Part shown: one piece after another, positions 1 to 11,872 of the stretch
Layout of the letters: every line of letters starts with the position of its first letter
Position numbering within the stretch: position 1 is the first letter of the stretch
Position numbers and translations under genes: made by a program
Assembly (NCBI GenBank): GCA_015680685.1
Contig: MNCI01036463.1
Coordinates: 1,324,162-1,388,161, forward strand
DNA: 64,000 nt
Reading direction: 5' to 3'
From: Gnetum montanum
Lineage: Eukaryota; Streptophyta; Gnetopsida; Gnetales; Gnetaceae
Notes under the pieces: generated by a model
What the model saw: the letters and a program-made list of their open reading frames with translations, nothing else
Told to the model about the DNA's origin: nothing
Database searches by the model: none

Positions 1-1081
1 ATTTTCTAAGATTATTGCTTAAGAGGGACAATTCTTAGTAGCAGCTCAATCTTATGATCAACCACCTCTCATTCTAGCAATTCCACCAACATTAGATTCT
101 TATACCTTCTTAGCATGTTCTCAATCTACATGCTTATCTACATAGAATTCTTATCTTTCATCTCTCTTAGCAGCACAAAGAACATTTGTTGGGTCAGTTT
201 TCTAATAACTCATTTCATCATCATGGATGAGACAATCTAAATTTCAAAAAAAGTACTGGTTTTTCTTGATGTATAGGTCTTCATCTTGTAAGTAAAATTC
301 TCATGTAAAATGTAGAGAATATCCAAGTATGGGAGAACCAATGCCTTTTCCTTATTAAAGAATTCTTGTTCAAGAATAACTTAGAAACAATGAATCTCTA
401 GGATTAGGAAATTGAATCTTTCACTCCACTAGCCCACCTTTTCATCCACATCCCTCACAACTCCTATGCACTTGATTAGATGAAACTTGACTAACTTGCT
501 AGATGCTAAAGCTTGGTGTGGTCGTAAATTCATTATACATGTAATTTCTAGTAAAAGAAGGTTATGACTAAAACCTATGTTAACCAATGCATCTATCGTC
601 TTTGATGGAAACTACGTTAGAACCATATATATGAAATGCAAGTTGGATTCTTACTTTAGTTGTTTTCCTTGAACATTTTGTTGAATTGCTACCAAGTTGT
701 AGGCGATTTGCTCAATCACTCTAAGGAACTTGATTTGTTGTCCAATTTCATTCATCTCAATAACCTACAATCAAGCTTGTAGTTAATACTCAAGAGCATT
801 TAACCATTGTTCTACATTTGGACCCCTTCAGCTAGCCTTTGGTTAGGGTTTTATGGATAGTTTTGAGCAACATGGTTTCCAAAGAAAATGAAACATCATA
901 TGCTAGGACACTTAGGAGTATTATTCATGAGTCCTCTAAAGCATGGACACTTGTTCCTAAACCTATCATAACAATTGAAAGTTCTTTGCTTCCCATTTCC
1001 CTTGAAAAACGTTTGAGAACCAAGGGTAATAAGGAGATGCGAACCTCAAAAGCCATTGATAAGTCAATTTTTAGTCAGTTA
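1..1081. other. AT-rich sequence without a recognisable gene
   Basis: No coding region is supported here. An 81-codon frame at 839-1084 has no recognisable domain. Just before 1082 the sequence resembles, in reverse orientation, the first bases that follow the LTR copies ending at 9775 and 62778. This stretch is therefore probably the internal, 5'-leader side of a minus-strand element whose LTR is at 1082-1969. Confidence 0.4.
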
Positions 1082-1969
1082 TGATATCAGACATATGATA
1101 TTAGAGCCATAATATCATATCCTTGATATCAAGGCACAAGATATGATGTTGCGTATCTGATATCGTAGATGTGTGTAGGCTTATAAATATGACACCTAGG
1201 CACATGGTTTGAACAACAATTCATTTACATCCCTAGAAAAATTCTGTCAGCTTGTTTTTTTTTTTATTTCAGTATTTAGCACTTAGTAGTGTATGCCTGT
1301 AGTATGATGTTAAGTCATTGAATGAAGTCTTTATTCGAGTGGAATGTACTTGGACACATTTCATGATTGAAATAAAGATCGAGATTACTTTGTATCATTG
1401 CAGCATCACCTAGTTTCTTTACTATTTACTTAGATTAATGTTTACTATTTTTACTTAGCTAATTGATTATTGCTTTCCTAGTTATTGTTTACTTTCCCAT
1501 GCACTTTACATTTATTGTTGGTAAGAAAAATGGATACGACTGATTCCAAGCATTAAGTATAATTTTTTGGTAATCCAATAGTACTATCTCTTAGTTCGTC
1601 TAGTAGCTAAATACTTGGTAATCCCAGTAATGATTAAATAAGTCCAAGACATGTGTGGAGAATTAGGAATAGATGTCCATCATACTAGGATAGATTAGAT
1701 TCATTTACCATTATTGAGGTTTAGAAACCACTTCATTTACTTTATGCATACTAGGAGAAATATGGCCTTACAACATCAACACATCATACACCTCAGTGTG
1801 AGTTAAACCATATGCATCGATTTTACTAGCTTACATGGAAAGACAACGATCACAAACTTAACTTAATTACTAGCATAATTACATTGCCTTGTTTACAGAA
1901 TTTGATTGAGCTATGTGTGAACACTCGTATCTCATATGGTTGGGTGTTGAATTACTCTGCTGTTCATAA
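1082..1969 (-). repeat. LTR of palindrome-bearing family, minus copy
   Basis: Read on the minus strand, this matches the LTR copies at 7614-8377, 8899-9775 and 61907-62778 in order: a start near TGATGAGT followed by a CTCAACCATA-like block, a block around GTGTTCAGGTACAAT with CGAATAAAG, a TATA-like TTTATAA, and a terminal stretch rich in short palindromes. In this copy the terminal palindrome is GATATC, repeated at about 1084-1170. The copy is strongly diverged and its outer end is approximate. The alignment was by eye. Confidence 0.55.
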
Positions 1970-2403
1970 TTAGCACCGTTGTTGAGGACAAGTTAATATA
2001 TGCTTAGTAATTGATTTTTCAAATTTTGTTGTATCTAAAATACAATGTCAAATCTAAAAACCATAAGAAAAGCACACTTAAAACATAACATCTAAAAAAA
2101 TATAATATGACTTCATACAAAGATTAACCATCACATGCTAAGGAGATAATAAGAAGTAGTGACAGAATCATTGATGAAGAAGAATGGGGGATGCTAATGT
2201 AAATAAGAATCACTTATGCTTACATTGAACCTTACTATCTAGACTTCACTTTTATCTTTCATTAGGATAATCAAATGAGATGGAGGGACATGTAAGCAAA
2301 CATAGTCCTACCTCTAGAACATGCAACACTTAACATGCTCCAAACTACCTTAAGGGAAATGCATTTGGACTAGATCCAGGAAGATTATCCTGTAACTTAG
2401 CAC
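1970..2403. other. Non-coding gap between LTR and gag relic
   Basis: No coding frame, RNA gene or clear repeat is visible. The stretch may be the leader of the gag relic that follows. Confidence 0.3.
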
Positions 2404-4045
2404 ATGATAAGATCCTATGAACCAATGAAGGAGGAAATGAAGAGAGATGCTACCATAAAGATTAAACATTTACATAGCAAAGGGAAGCAAGTTAACACTT
2501 CTATTGTCTTGGAAGAACTTGATGTTGATGCATTAATTTTGGAACAACTTCACCAAAATCATGAGGAGCCTTCAAAATCACCTATCATTAGACTTGAGGA
2601 TCTTGTCAAAGCCAAAATTCATTCCACTCTATTAGAGACACCTACGTGGGAAGCAATTGGCTCAAGGTATAAGTGGAACTAAAGGCCAAGGATTCTTGCC
2701 AAATCCTACAAAGAAGCATACAAGATTCTTGAAAGAAGAACATGTCGGCATCATTCTTTTACTACTTCATCTATCTCATCATGATCATTGAAGGAGTCTA
2801 ACAGAAGATGACACAAGTACCAGGACTATGATAGGGAATAAAGGAGGATTTGTGATCATCATGAGTAATATTCAAGGCACTTTGATATGGAAGATGAAGA
2901 ACATGAATGAAGGAGAAGAAGGGATAAAAGAGAGGATTACAATAGATACAATAGAGCATATGAACTCAACCATGATGATGGACCTCTTATGGAAACCCAA
3001 AGTATGATAAACATCTAAAAAGCTATCCACATACCAACTAGCACGTGAGGGATAGCTGAATCAAATAGCTAGACATGAAAAACATGCTAAGATTTGAAGG
3101 TGGCTACATTGCTAATCCAAAACATCACCTTCAAGATTTCCATGATTCTTATGCCCTACAAACATCGAGAGTAATTGGAAAAAATTAAAGTTGTTTCCAA
3201 GAACACTTGTAAGGGAAGTGGGAAGTTGGTACAAGTCACTAGAATTTAAAGCAATTAGACATTGGAGTACCATGCTCAAACTCTTTAATGATAAATACCA
3301 AACTTATTCATGAGTTTCAAACTTAAGAAAAAAAATCCAAGGATGGAAGTAAGGGACTCATGAGACCCTTGATAGAACAATGGGTAGATATTGCTCATTG
3401 TTACAAAGATGTCTAGTCCATGAATTATCAGTAAGGGAATAGCTTAGGCACATTGCAGATGGATTTTAGAGCAAAACCAGAGAGACTCTTGGGGTTTACA
3501 CCCAAGGAAAATTATCAGAAATGATAGCCCATCGCATCCAAAAATCAATTGATCAAATTGCAAAGGAGAAAGAAGAACTTAGAAAAAGAGAGTCAGTTGA
3601 GGAATATAACAGAGATCCATCAATTAGAAAAAGAAATGTGCATATATGCAACAAGGAAGAGGATGAAACCTTAGGAGATGTTATTCAACAAAAGACTCTA
3701 CCTATTCAAAAATCAGTCAATGATATAGAAGCTAAGGTAGAGAAAGTCTAGGATTTAGTGAACAAGAAATTTTCTATAGCCCTAAAGATTGTGGAAGAAA
3801 AAACTAAATAAGCACTCAATAGGGTCAAGGAAAAGAAGAAGAGAAGATATCATGGACAAGAAAGTTATATATGAAAAGAAAATGTTTCTACCATTGAAGG
3901 GTATACTGACTTCAGTTCAGAAGAAGAGGAAGGATGCAATGTGTACCAATATGAACATCCTAAGGGATGTTGTCTTGTTATGGCCCACTTGCAAGAGTTT
4001 TGGGTATATGCATTCAATCTAAGCGTTTTCAAAAAGCAAATACCT
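2404..4045 (+). pseudogene. Ty3-type gag relic
   Basis: This is a broken gag gene of an LTR retrotransposon, which would have encoded the capsid of the particle. Conceptual translation around 3170-3480 gives the retrotransposon gag core: a tryptophan block (WKKLKLFPRTL), then SWYKSL, then a segment like LKLFNDKYQTYS, then GRYCSLLQRC and VHELSVRE. These follow the order of the Retrotrans_gag family. Upstream (2404-2682) is a charged N-terminal frame; downstream (3521-4022) is a lysine/glutamate-rich segment. Many stops and frame changes are present. No protease or polymerase follows on this strand, so the element is truncated. The family assignment is by motif memory only. Confidence 0.6.
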
Positions 4046-4099
4046 AGATGCCTAGTTTTTAATTCTCTCTTGGTTGACTAGTTGATGCAATTTGAGCAA

Positions 4100-6505
4100 T
4101 GAAGTTCATGAGTACGACTAGCCTTGGTGTAGGTTTTAGTGGGCCAACTTCTTTTCAAGCATTTTGTCATTGGCTACCTTTAGTGAGCTTATTCGTTGGC
4201 TTGGTGATAGGTTATTTTAGCTATTGTTGTGGTAGTGAGTTTTTGCTAATTGTTGAGCTATTGGCCATAATAGGTGAGCACTAGTTATGGATCATTACAT
4301 GTTTGCTCGTGGATGATAAAGGCACCCTAATAATAAATGATTCCCTAGCCTTAGAAGGATTCATAATGATTTGTTTAGGTTATGACGTTGATGTCCCTAA
4401 AGGTGCAATACATATGAAAAAGGCTCTTTAGGGATGACAAGCATTGGTACCCATATGATGAAGAACTCTCTAGGATTTAGGTTTTGAGGCCAAGATAGTA
4501 TCTTGATGAAAAATGGTTCTCTAGGAGGACTAGACCATTTGGTTGTTGTGAGTGAAGCTATGGTATAAGAGTTATTGTTGGTTTTTGGAGAGTTTGGCTC
4601 ATTCAACACCAACTTTCCACAGTTAATCATCTTCTAGAGATCATCTTTCAATTGTAGGAAAAAGTTGGTATCATGACCAACTAGTTGATGATAATGGCAA
4701 AACCTGTCAAATCTTAAGTACTTTGATAGTTTTGAATCATCTTTGGTTACTATTGTTAGATCTCTAGCTATCTCATAGAGACAATTGTACCTTTAACTAG
4801 CTTCCTTAAATAGTTTCTTATGTTGGATATGATTATCTTTAAGCAACTATTTTAGAAGCTCATAGGCAAATTAGTATACCTAGTAGTTTTTTTGTGCTCA
4901 AATTTTGATCTTGATTAGTTGGGAGCATATGAAGTAGATGGTTGAGATGGGTTAGAAGCTGTCTTACATGGTGGTGAATTTCATCTTTTTGCTTGCTTTG
5001 GCTCCTTTATTACTATGACCATGGTTGTTTACACTTGTTTGGTCTTATAATTATTCCTTCTAATGTATTGGTTTTTGTAGGCCACATAGGATCATTACTA
5101 GCTTTAGTAGCCCCCTCAATGTTCTTAATTTATGAAAAAGCTTGGCTTAATTATCGAGATTATAAATAGTAAAGCTTTGACTTAATGAAGTCATTAGTTG
5201 CTTCTTGAAGATAGCCAAAAGGTGGATCTTAAAGATGGACTTGGGGATCTCATTGAGCATTGCATTCAATTGCTAAATAAACCTTTGGACAAGTTCAAGT
5301 AGCCCCTACTTCACCTTCATAAGTTGATCTAAGGTTATATCAGGCTTCAAGTTGTATTTGAAGTAGTTGACAAAATAGTTTATCAAGTCTTCAAGAGAGC
5401 ATATAGAACCTCTAGGTAAGGTTTGCTATTAGTCTAAAGCCTGTTCTTTTAGGAACATAGGAAAAATTTGCAATATTGTATGTGGCCAAGCTAACAACAA
5501 TAGAAACTAAAAATGGAAGGTGACAAATTATGCATTAGGATCTTCTTCATCATTGTATTTGGTGAAGTTTGAGATAGGCATACCTATGAGTAAGGTTATT
5601 TGAATAATGGTAGGACTGATAGTATTATCTTAGTAGAAGTCCATGACCTTCACTATTTGTGTTATGTTGGCTTTGAGTTTTTATAGCTTCACAATAAGGT
5701 CCTATACTAGTTGAAAGGCTTAATCTAGGCCTTGTGGACCTCCTTAGAGCTGTACTTGGGGTTACGGAATGGTTGGTGATTGTGAAACAAGCAACAATAT
5801 AGATTAGAAGGGTTGTGTGACTATCGTTGTGGGAGGATTCGACATGGAAGAGGATGTTTACATTGGAATATGTGGAATGAAAGGGATATTGGACATAAAT
5901 AAGTTATGAGAGATGTTTGGTATTTGTACTCTAGAAGAAGGACTAGCCAAAATTGTAAAAGGTTGAGGCATGGAGGTAACTATTGGCAAAGGCTAGGGCA
6001 TTGTAATGAAAGATTCTGAGATGAACAATGAAGTAAACAAGGAAGCAAGTGCAAAAATTTGGTTTTTAGAGGTCATAGTGCTGGGGGTGGAAGGGGTGAG
6101 GGAGGGATATTTTTAGTTCACTACCAAAGTAGAAGGCATAGAATTGAACATGGTCATCTTTAAGAAAGACTATTGGAAAAGATTTGCTAAGAATGTATCT
6201 AGTTTGTAATTAGCTATGAACTCATGTTGATCCTCTGGGTGAGACCCTAAACTAGATCCTTCACTCACTTCATGGTCCTCATGTGCACCTACCAACTATG
6301 GCAACAAGTGCATGTACAATTTAGACAATTCAATATGGTTGTATGGTGAAGGGATGCGTTCCTTTCCATCCTTGTCGGTTAACTCAATGTGATGCTTGGG
6401 GTTGAACGTGCTACGTGGAATGTGCAAACCCACTTGGATTCTCATGCATATGAAGTTGTAGTATTGTTTGTCAATGTTCACATGCATAGGATAAGTTCTA
6501 GCCAT
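4100..6505 (-). pseudogene. Tat-like gag relic related to element C
   Basis: A decayed gag gene on the minus strand whose translation follows the gag of element C block by block. At 6505-6296 YNFICMRIQVGL and RIPSPYNHIELS match YNFICIKMQAGL and FIPSPYDVIPIP of C. Near 5570-5100 the segments DPNAHIITF, AWPHTIL and VNYFKYNLKPDITLDQLMKVKQG match the C gag core. At about 4700 a zinc-knuckle-like segment (CHYHQLVGHDT) precedes a block like LKQDIQRMID of C. Near 4150 a piece resembles the linker before the protease. Frameshifts and TAG stops are frequent. It is an old insertion of the family that later produced C. Confidence 0.7.
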
Positions 6506-6714
6506 CTAGGAAATTGCATCCACTCCACTACGGGTAGTTCCTTATGGTCATATACATGAGTGGATTCTCGGTTTGAGGCCATGGATACAATGTTGTATAG
6601 TAAGATAGCCAAAAAAAAATGCATAAAATATAGGAGATTAATTAATTGGTCAATTATGGTAAGATTTTCAAGGTTTTTAATGTTTTAAACAAACTATAAG
6701 CTTGCAACATATAA
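6506..6714. other. Short non-coding interval
   Basis: No gene is visible between the gag relic and the copia LTR-like sequence. Confidence 0.3.
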
Positions 6715-7236
6715 GGTTCACAATATGTAAAGCTCACAATGTGTGAAGCTGCAATGTGTGAGATCTCACAACATGTAAGATGTAAGGTGGATGAAGGCAA
6801 ATCCACCTTGATTTTCTTTGAATATTTTTACCTTGTTATATTCTTATTCTTATCTATGTTATATTTGGTTTCATACCTATCCCCACTAAAATAAACTACA
6901 TTTTCTCCTTTTATTTTTTGGTTATTTCTATAACCCAAGCAATATATAAGGAGCTCTAAGGGAGCATCCTTGATATAATAACACAACATAATAATGGTTA
7001 ATGTCTAAGCTACAATCCTCCCCTACAATTCTTCTTCATTGTTCTTATTTGTTCTCTTTGTGCTTCAATCTTGAAGCTATGTTGCTACTAGCCATCTAAG
7101 AATTGATCTTTGCTAGGGTTTTTTACCTTCAAGGTTTTTCCTAGGGTAGCTTTGTGTCTTGCTAGTTTTTTGCATTATTCTTTCTTTTATCTAAAAAAAT
7201 TTATTAGTATTTATGTGAAAGATTGGGAATAATAAT
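6715..7236 (+). repeat. Probable 5' LTR of a copia element
   Basis: The stretch lies directly upstream of a degenerate initiator-Met primer site and a copia gag. It holds a TATA-like AATATATAAG at 6941-6950. A small array at about 6717-6787 repeats imperfect palindromes of the form CACAATGTGTG four times. The 3' LTR partner is not in the window, so the 5' border is a guess. Confidence 0.5.
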
Positions 7237-7254
7237 TTGTATAAGAGCTAGGTT
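7237..7254 (+). promoter_or_regulatory. Degenerate primer-binding site (tRNA-iMet type)
   Basis: TTGTATAAGAGCTAGGTT differs by a few bases from the plant copia primer site TGGTATCAGAGC plus GTAGGTT-like extension. It sits 46 bases before the gag start codon at 7300, as expected for the 5' end of a copia element. Confidence 0.6.
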
Positions 7255-7299
7255 CCACACAAAACAATTTTTCTTTGTGTAAGTATTTGTGGGGGAATC

Positions 7300-8898
7300 A
7301 TGACCAACTCTTCAAAAAAATTTGAGATTGAAAAATTTAATAGATCCAATTATGAACTATGGAAGATTAAGATGAAGGATCTTTTAATTGAAAAAGATCA
7401 ACATAGTGTAATCTCAAGCACAAAACCAAACAAAGTTTTTGATGAAGAATGGAAAAAATTTAAACTTAAAAGTAATAAGTACCATTCATTTATGTCTATA
7501 AGATTTGATATTGCTTCATGTTCCCAATGTTTCTTTTGCTAAGGATTGGTGGGATAAGCTTAAAGCTTTATACTAAATAAAATCCTTAACAAATAAGTTA
7601 TTTTTAAAGAAGATGATTAGTGGCGAGGTACCCATACACTCAACCATACGAATACGAGCGTTACACACATGATCCGATTGAATTTCACAGACTAAGTGCC
7701 TACACGCCTCATGGAACACTTAAGGTTAATCATTCATTGTCTTCATAGACTTACTTGTATTTGTCAGGGTTGTATGGTTAAGTAAGTCTGAGGAATGTGA
7801 TTTTTACAGCTTTTTATGTTTTATCTCATATGCTAATGAGGTGAAGGGTGAAGAGACTAATTAACTAACTTTAACTAACTAACTAAGCATTAATTAACCT
7901 AGCATCAGTATCCATTCCCACTTACCATTCACACCCTGAACCAATGCAACCTTGGTTACCAAACGCTAGTTGTTACTAGGATTACCAAGCGTAACGCACC
8001 TGCTCGAAGTGGTCGTATTGAATGCACTTAACTATGGGAGAAGGGTTGAGAGAGATTTAATTAACTAATAAAGCATTTAAACAATAAATAATAAATAATA
8101 GTAATTAAAATCCTAATTAGCTTAGTCCATGCACTGCAAGGTTTATCCAACAGTTCGTCTTTATTGTCGTACACAAACTTGTGTTCAGGTACAATATTTG
8201 CTCGAATAAAGATCTGTTCACTTTGGAGTTCCTACTTCAGGCACATGGAAATTATTCTATCTCTAGAGAGGTAAAACTGCTAGAGTTTCGCTAAGGGTCT
8301 AGATCTAGATGATAAACAAGGGAGAGCCGCCTCTTATTTATAGACTTGGCAATGCACCGTGATATTGCATCCCATCAGAAGCGATTCTATGAATGTAAAA
8401 TGGTTAAAGGTACAACTATTGTAGAATACTTGAACACCTTTAATATACTAGTTCATCAATTGCAATCTATTGGAATGAAAATGGATGAGGAAGATCAGTG
8501 CATCAAATTTCTTAGCACACTTACAAATTCATGGGAGATATTTGTAATGGTTGTAAGTAATACATCTACCAGCTTTTTTTTTGATAATATAGTTGGTTAA
8601 TTATTATTTGAGGAAGTAAGAAGGAAAACTTATACTCCTCAAAATGATGTATTGTTTATCAAAAACGATGTAAAGCCAAAGTTTGTTAAGAGGCCTTAAT
8701 TTAAGAATAAGCCTTAGAAATTTGTAAAGAGGCTATCTAAATGTTGGAATTGTGGTAAAGATGGTCATGTAAAGAAAGATTGTGATGCCCCTCCAAAAAA
8801 GAGTAAAGAGAGTAATGCATAAAAAAGTGATAAAGCCCCTCCTAATCATAAGGGAGATTTACATGTTATTTGATCTTTTGATAATGATGATACATATT
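7300..8898 (+). pseudogene. Copia gag, interrupted by a solo LTR
   Basis: A Ty1/copia gag beginning MTNSSKKFEIEKFNRSNYELW, where the FNRSNYELWKIKM block is the typical N-terminus of plant copia gag. The frame runs to about 7608, where a solo LTR (7614-8377) is inserted. Coding resumes at 8378-8382 with FYECKMVKGTTIVEYLNTF, the UBN2-type gag core. A CCHC zinc knuckle (CWNCGKDGHVKKDC) lies at 8742-8783. Several TAG/TAA stops follow it. At 8899 a second LTR cuts the gene, and no protease or polymerase of this element is found beyond that point. Confidence 0.8.
7614..8377 (+). repeat. Solo LTR in copia gag
   Basis: Homologous along its length to the LTR at 61907-62778 (start TGAT.AG, block CTCAACCATA, block GTGTTCAGGTACAAT with CGAATAAAG, TTTATAGACTTGG, end CCCATCA). 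It is flanked by GAAGA (7609-7613) and GAAGC (8378-8382), an imperfect 5-bp target duplication. Gag coding continues on both sides, so no internal element sequence remains: unequal recombination has left one LTR. Its terminal palindrome block is short, holding a single GATATTGC. Confidence 0.8.
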
Positions 8899-9775
8899 TG
8901 ATGAGTAGTGAGTACCCCCTATGCCCAACCATACAAATAATAAGCGGTCACACATGATCTGATCAAATTCTATGGATGGAACTAGTGTGGTATCTAGATT
9001 GTTAAGTGTTGATCATAGGTCATTATCTTCCCACTTGAACTAGTGGTAGTTTTGTCACATATGGTTTTCTCCAAAGGAATATGTTACTGATGTTGTTGTG
9101 GATTTATGCTACTCTTAATAAAAATATGAAAATTATGCTAAACTATCCTAAGGGCATTGATTGTCTGTTCACAACTTGACACACACATCTTAAAATCACG
9201 TATCCACTACTAGAATTTCCAAGTGTTATGCTACCGGGAAAACTGAGGGATAGTGCTCTTGGGATTACTAAGCGAATATGTGTTTATGCTTGAAACTAGT
9301 CACATTCATTCCATTGATCGATTAACTTGCGTGAAATGTATATTAAATAAGCACATGGAAAATAAAGTGCATCAAAAGTAAGTTTAAATTATTTCAAGTG
9401 TTGCAAGGAGATCTAAGAATCTTGTCTTTATTACCGATCACATCAATGTGTTCAAGTATAAGATGCTCGAATAAAGAATCATACAATCTTTAAGTCCTAT
9501 TCTAGGCACTTAGAAAATATTCTAACTCCTATAAAATAAAATTGCAAGAACTTCCCTAAGATATTGACTATTTGATGCCTTAAACGTGGTGGGTACATGC
9601 ATTTATATAGGTAAGACTAGACACTCTATCGACACGTATACATTGACACATCTTTCCATGCATCGATGGATACACGTTGATGGGTACATGTCAACATAGA
9701 TGCATCAATGGGTAATGTTGATGAGGTTACATCGATGCATGTTCATTGACACAACACCATGATGATGATTCATCA
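8899..9775 (+). repeat. LTR of palindrome-bearing family, ATCGATG variant
   Basis: Starts TGATGAGTAGTGAGTACC and shares with the other copies the CAACCATA block, the TTCAAGTATAAG/CGAATAAAG block and an end at TTCATCA followed by TACC. The segment at about 9640-9770, which in the 62.7-kb copy is made of GATATCGC palindromes, here repeats CATCGATG- and CATTGACA-type words instead. It interrupts the copia gag at 8898. Internal sequence follows, so it is probably a 5' LTR. Confidence 0.7.
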
Positions 9776-10320
9776 TACCTCGACAATCGACTAAAAAATC
9801 ATCCTCGAGTGAATAAAAGGGGGAGCTAGCTTTTTACAAAATTTGGAAAGGTATGAAACCATTGATCGGCTGACTAAATAACTCAAACTAATGCTAAGTG
9901 TCCAAGTGTATGGATTTACAATTTTTATAAAAATAGATGTTCATGAAAACAAAATTAAACATTGTTACAAAACTTGATAGTTGAAGCCCCTTTGACAATG
10001 AAAGATGGAAAGAAAATTAAATGGTCCCACGAGGTGGAGACTCTTGAGGTGCTGAAGGATCTTCTCCTACCTCTAGTGCATGTCATAGCTGAGGTTGAGG
10101 TTGTGATGGTTGTGGTTATCTGTCTGTAGTTGCTATTGCTAGTGGAAGATGAAAAGCATCCAATAATGCTTTCATCTTCTCCTACTTGCTTCGAGGATGA
10201 TACATGTTGCTATAGAAAAAATCGATTGCTGGAGGAATTAACAGATTCAGCACAATAGCCTCAACCTTGAATCCCCAAGGCCTCCAAAAATATGGGATTC
10301 AAGGTACCCTCGTTAGTTTA
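9776..10320 (+). other. Internal leader fragment after LTR
   Basis: The first bases (TACC, then ATCCTCGAGT, then TTACAAAAT.TTGGAAAGGTATG) match those after the LTR at 62778, marking this as the 5' internal region of the same family. I recognise no open frame. The sequence is lost before 10.4 kb. Confidence 0.5.
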
Positions 10321-11612
10321 GAAGATTAACTAGGGACTTACAAAATGAAAAAATGAATGATGCAAATACTAATGAAAAATTATAGATATGTAGAATAGAG
10401 AAGTAAATGTAGATTTCACACATAAACAAAATTTTAAAAATTTATTAAAAAAATAGAGAAAGAGTTCTAAAATGTGTACAATAAATGCCCATGAGAGCAA
10501 AGGGAGTTCATTGGTGTAGGAGTTTAATGCCTATTGAAGTTGATGTAATCTACTCCATGATTTGGGTGCTAAGCCATTCATGATGTTGTCAAACTTCCTC
10601 TACTACAACCTCATATTTGTAAATTGGGTCACTACTAGGGGGTGAGAAAAGTGGAGGATCTGGTTGCCAAAGTGCTCCACACTGGGGGTCGAAAATCTAG
10701 GAATGCAATGTTGACACCAAAAATCCACAAGTCTTAGGGTAATAAAGTTATGGTTTTTCCACACTGGGTTCAAGAGAATACAAACATGGGAGATTGCAAA
10801 AGCTCTTGAGTGCTTGAAAATGCCCAAGTATGGAATTGTAAAAATTGTGAAAACTAATGTTAGGGTTATGAAATTGCCAAAATGTTTGTATGAAAAAAGT
10901 TGCTGAACTACCCAATAAGTGTGGAATGTGTAAATGGTGTTTGAGGCTTGTTTTTATAAGTTTTGGGCCACGAATGGTGTTGCAAAATGGCTACAGTTTG
11001 GTTATGTAATGGCTGAAAATTGGCTTTAATTTGGTTGTAAATTCCTGCCTTGTAAAGGTGAGATGGGTGCCCAAATTTGGGGGGTTACTATACATAGTAA
11101 GTGCCTTCCCCCCATGGCCATTCTGTTTATTATAAATAATAATAGGGGCATACCTTCCATGCTAGAAATAGGTTTTCTATCTTGGGCCTTCTACCATCCT
11201 TGCTAAAGTGGTTGGTCAACATTGGAGTGCATGCAGTGTTGAAAATTGGCTTTTGTGGCTTCCACAGTAGGGTCATGTAGTTTCCATGCTAGGGGCAGGG
11301 GGAGTTTCCAAGCTGAGGGTAAACCCCCCACTCCTCCACACTAGGTAGGTGAGATTTACCTCCTTATAAGTGTTTCCAGCATAGAAAAATGTATATCCCT
11401 CATAAAACCCATCAAATTATCATTTTTGGCATTCTAAAAGGCAATTTTGACCCCCAAGCCCAAATATAGATACTAAGTAACTTTTTTCACTTAGGGAATG
11501 AGGCTTTGACTAAATATGTGAGATTGGCCCTCATAGATTACAATGCTCACATTTACAATGAAAGTTACATGATGAGAAATGGCTATAACATACAAAATTT
11601 TGTGGTGTTTTA
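10321..11612 (-). repeat. Probable 3' LTR of the minus-strand Tat-like relic
   Basis: On the minus strand a purine tract at 11613-11630 (AATAAAGAGGGACCAT) is followed by TAAAACACCA. Element C has the same arrangement (AAAGAGGGGCCAA then TGAAACATCAC). This places an LTR start at 11612, running to lower coordinates. The region carries dispersed short words such as CCACACTGGG, CCATGCTAGG and CCACACTAGG, in the way C's LTR carries CGCCCAGCGTG. The far end near 10.3 kb is approximate. Confidence 0.45.
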
Positions 11613-11630
11613 ATGGTCCCTCTTTATTGG
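11613..11630 (-). other. Polypurine tract of minus-strand relic
   Basis: The purine-rich minus-strand tract AATAAAGAGGGACCAT aligns with the polypurine tract of element C at 39685-39698 and with the relic tract at 48319-48334. It would prime plus-strand DNA synthesis. Confidence 0.55.
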
Positions 11631-11872
11631 TGCCTAAAGGATTAACTTATAAGGCATCAACAAAGAATACAAAGAACCACTACCTAATATGATGCTACAG
11701 TGCATACAAGCCACATGAGATGATAAAACCAAGCTATTCAAGTTACTAAAGTTGCTAGTTTAAGGCTATGATGGGTCATGGTACCAATTTAAGGCCTTGG
11801 CAGGTCATGTTGCTAGTTTAAGGTTGTAGTGGACCATTGAAAACAAGTTTTCTTTTTGATAATTTTCAGCTA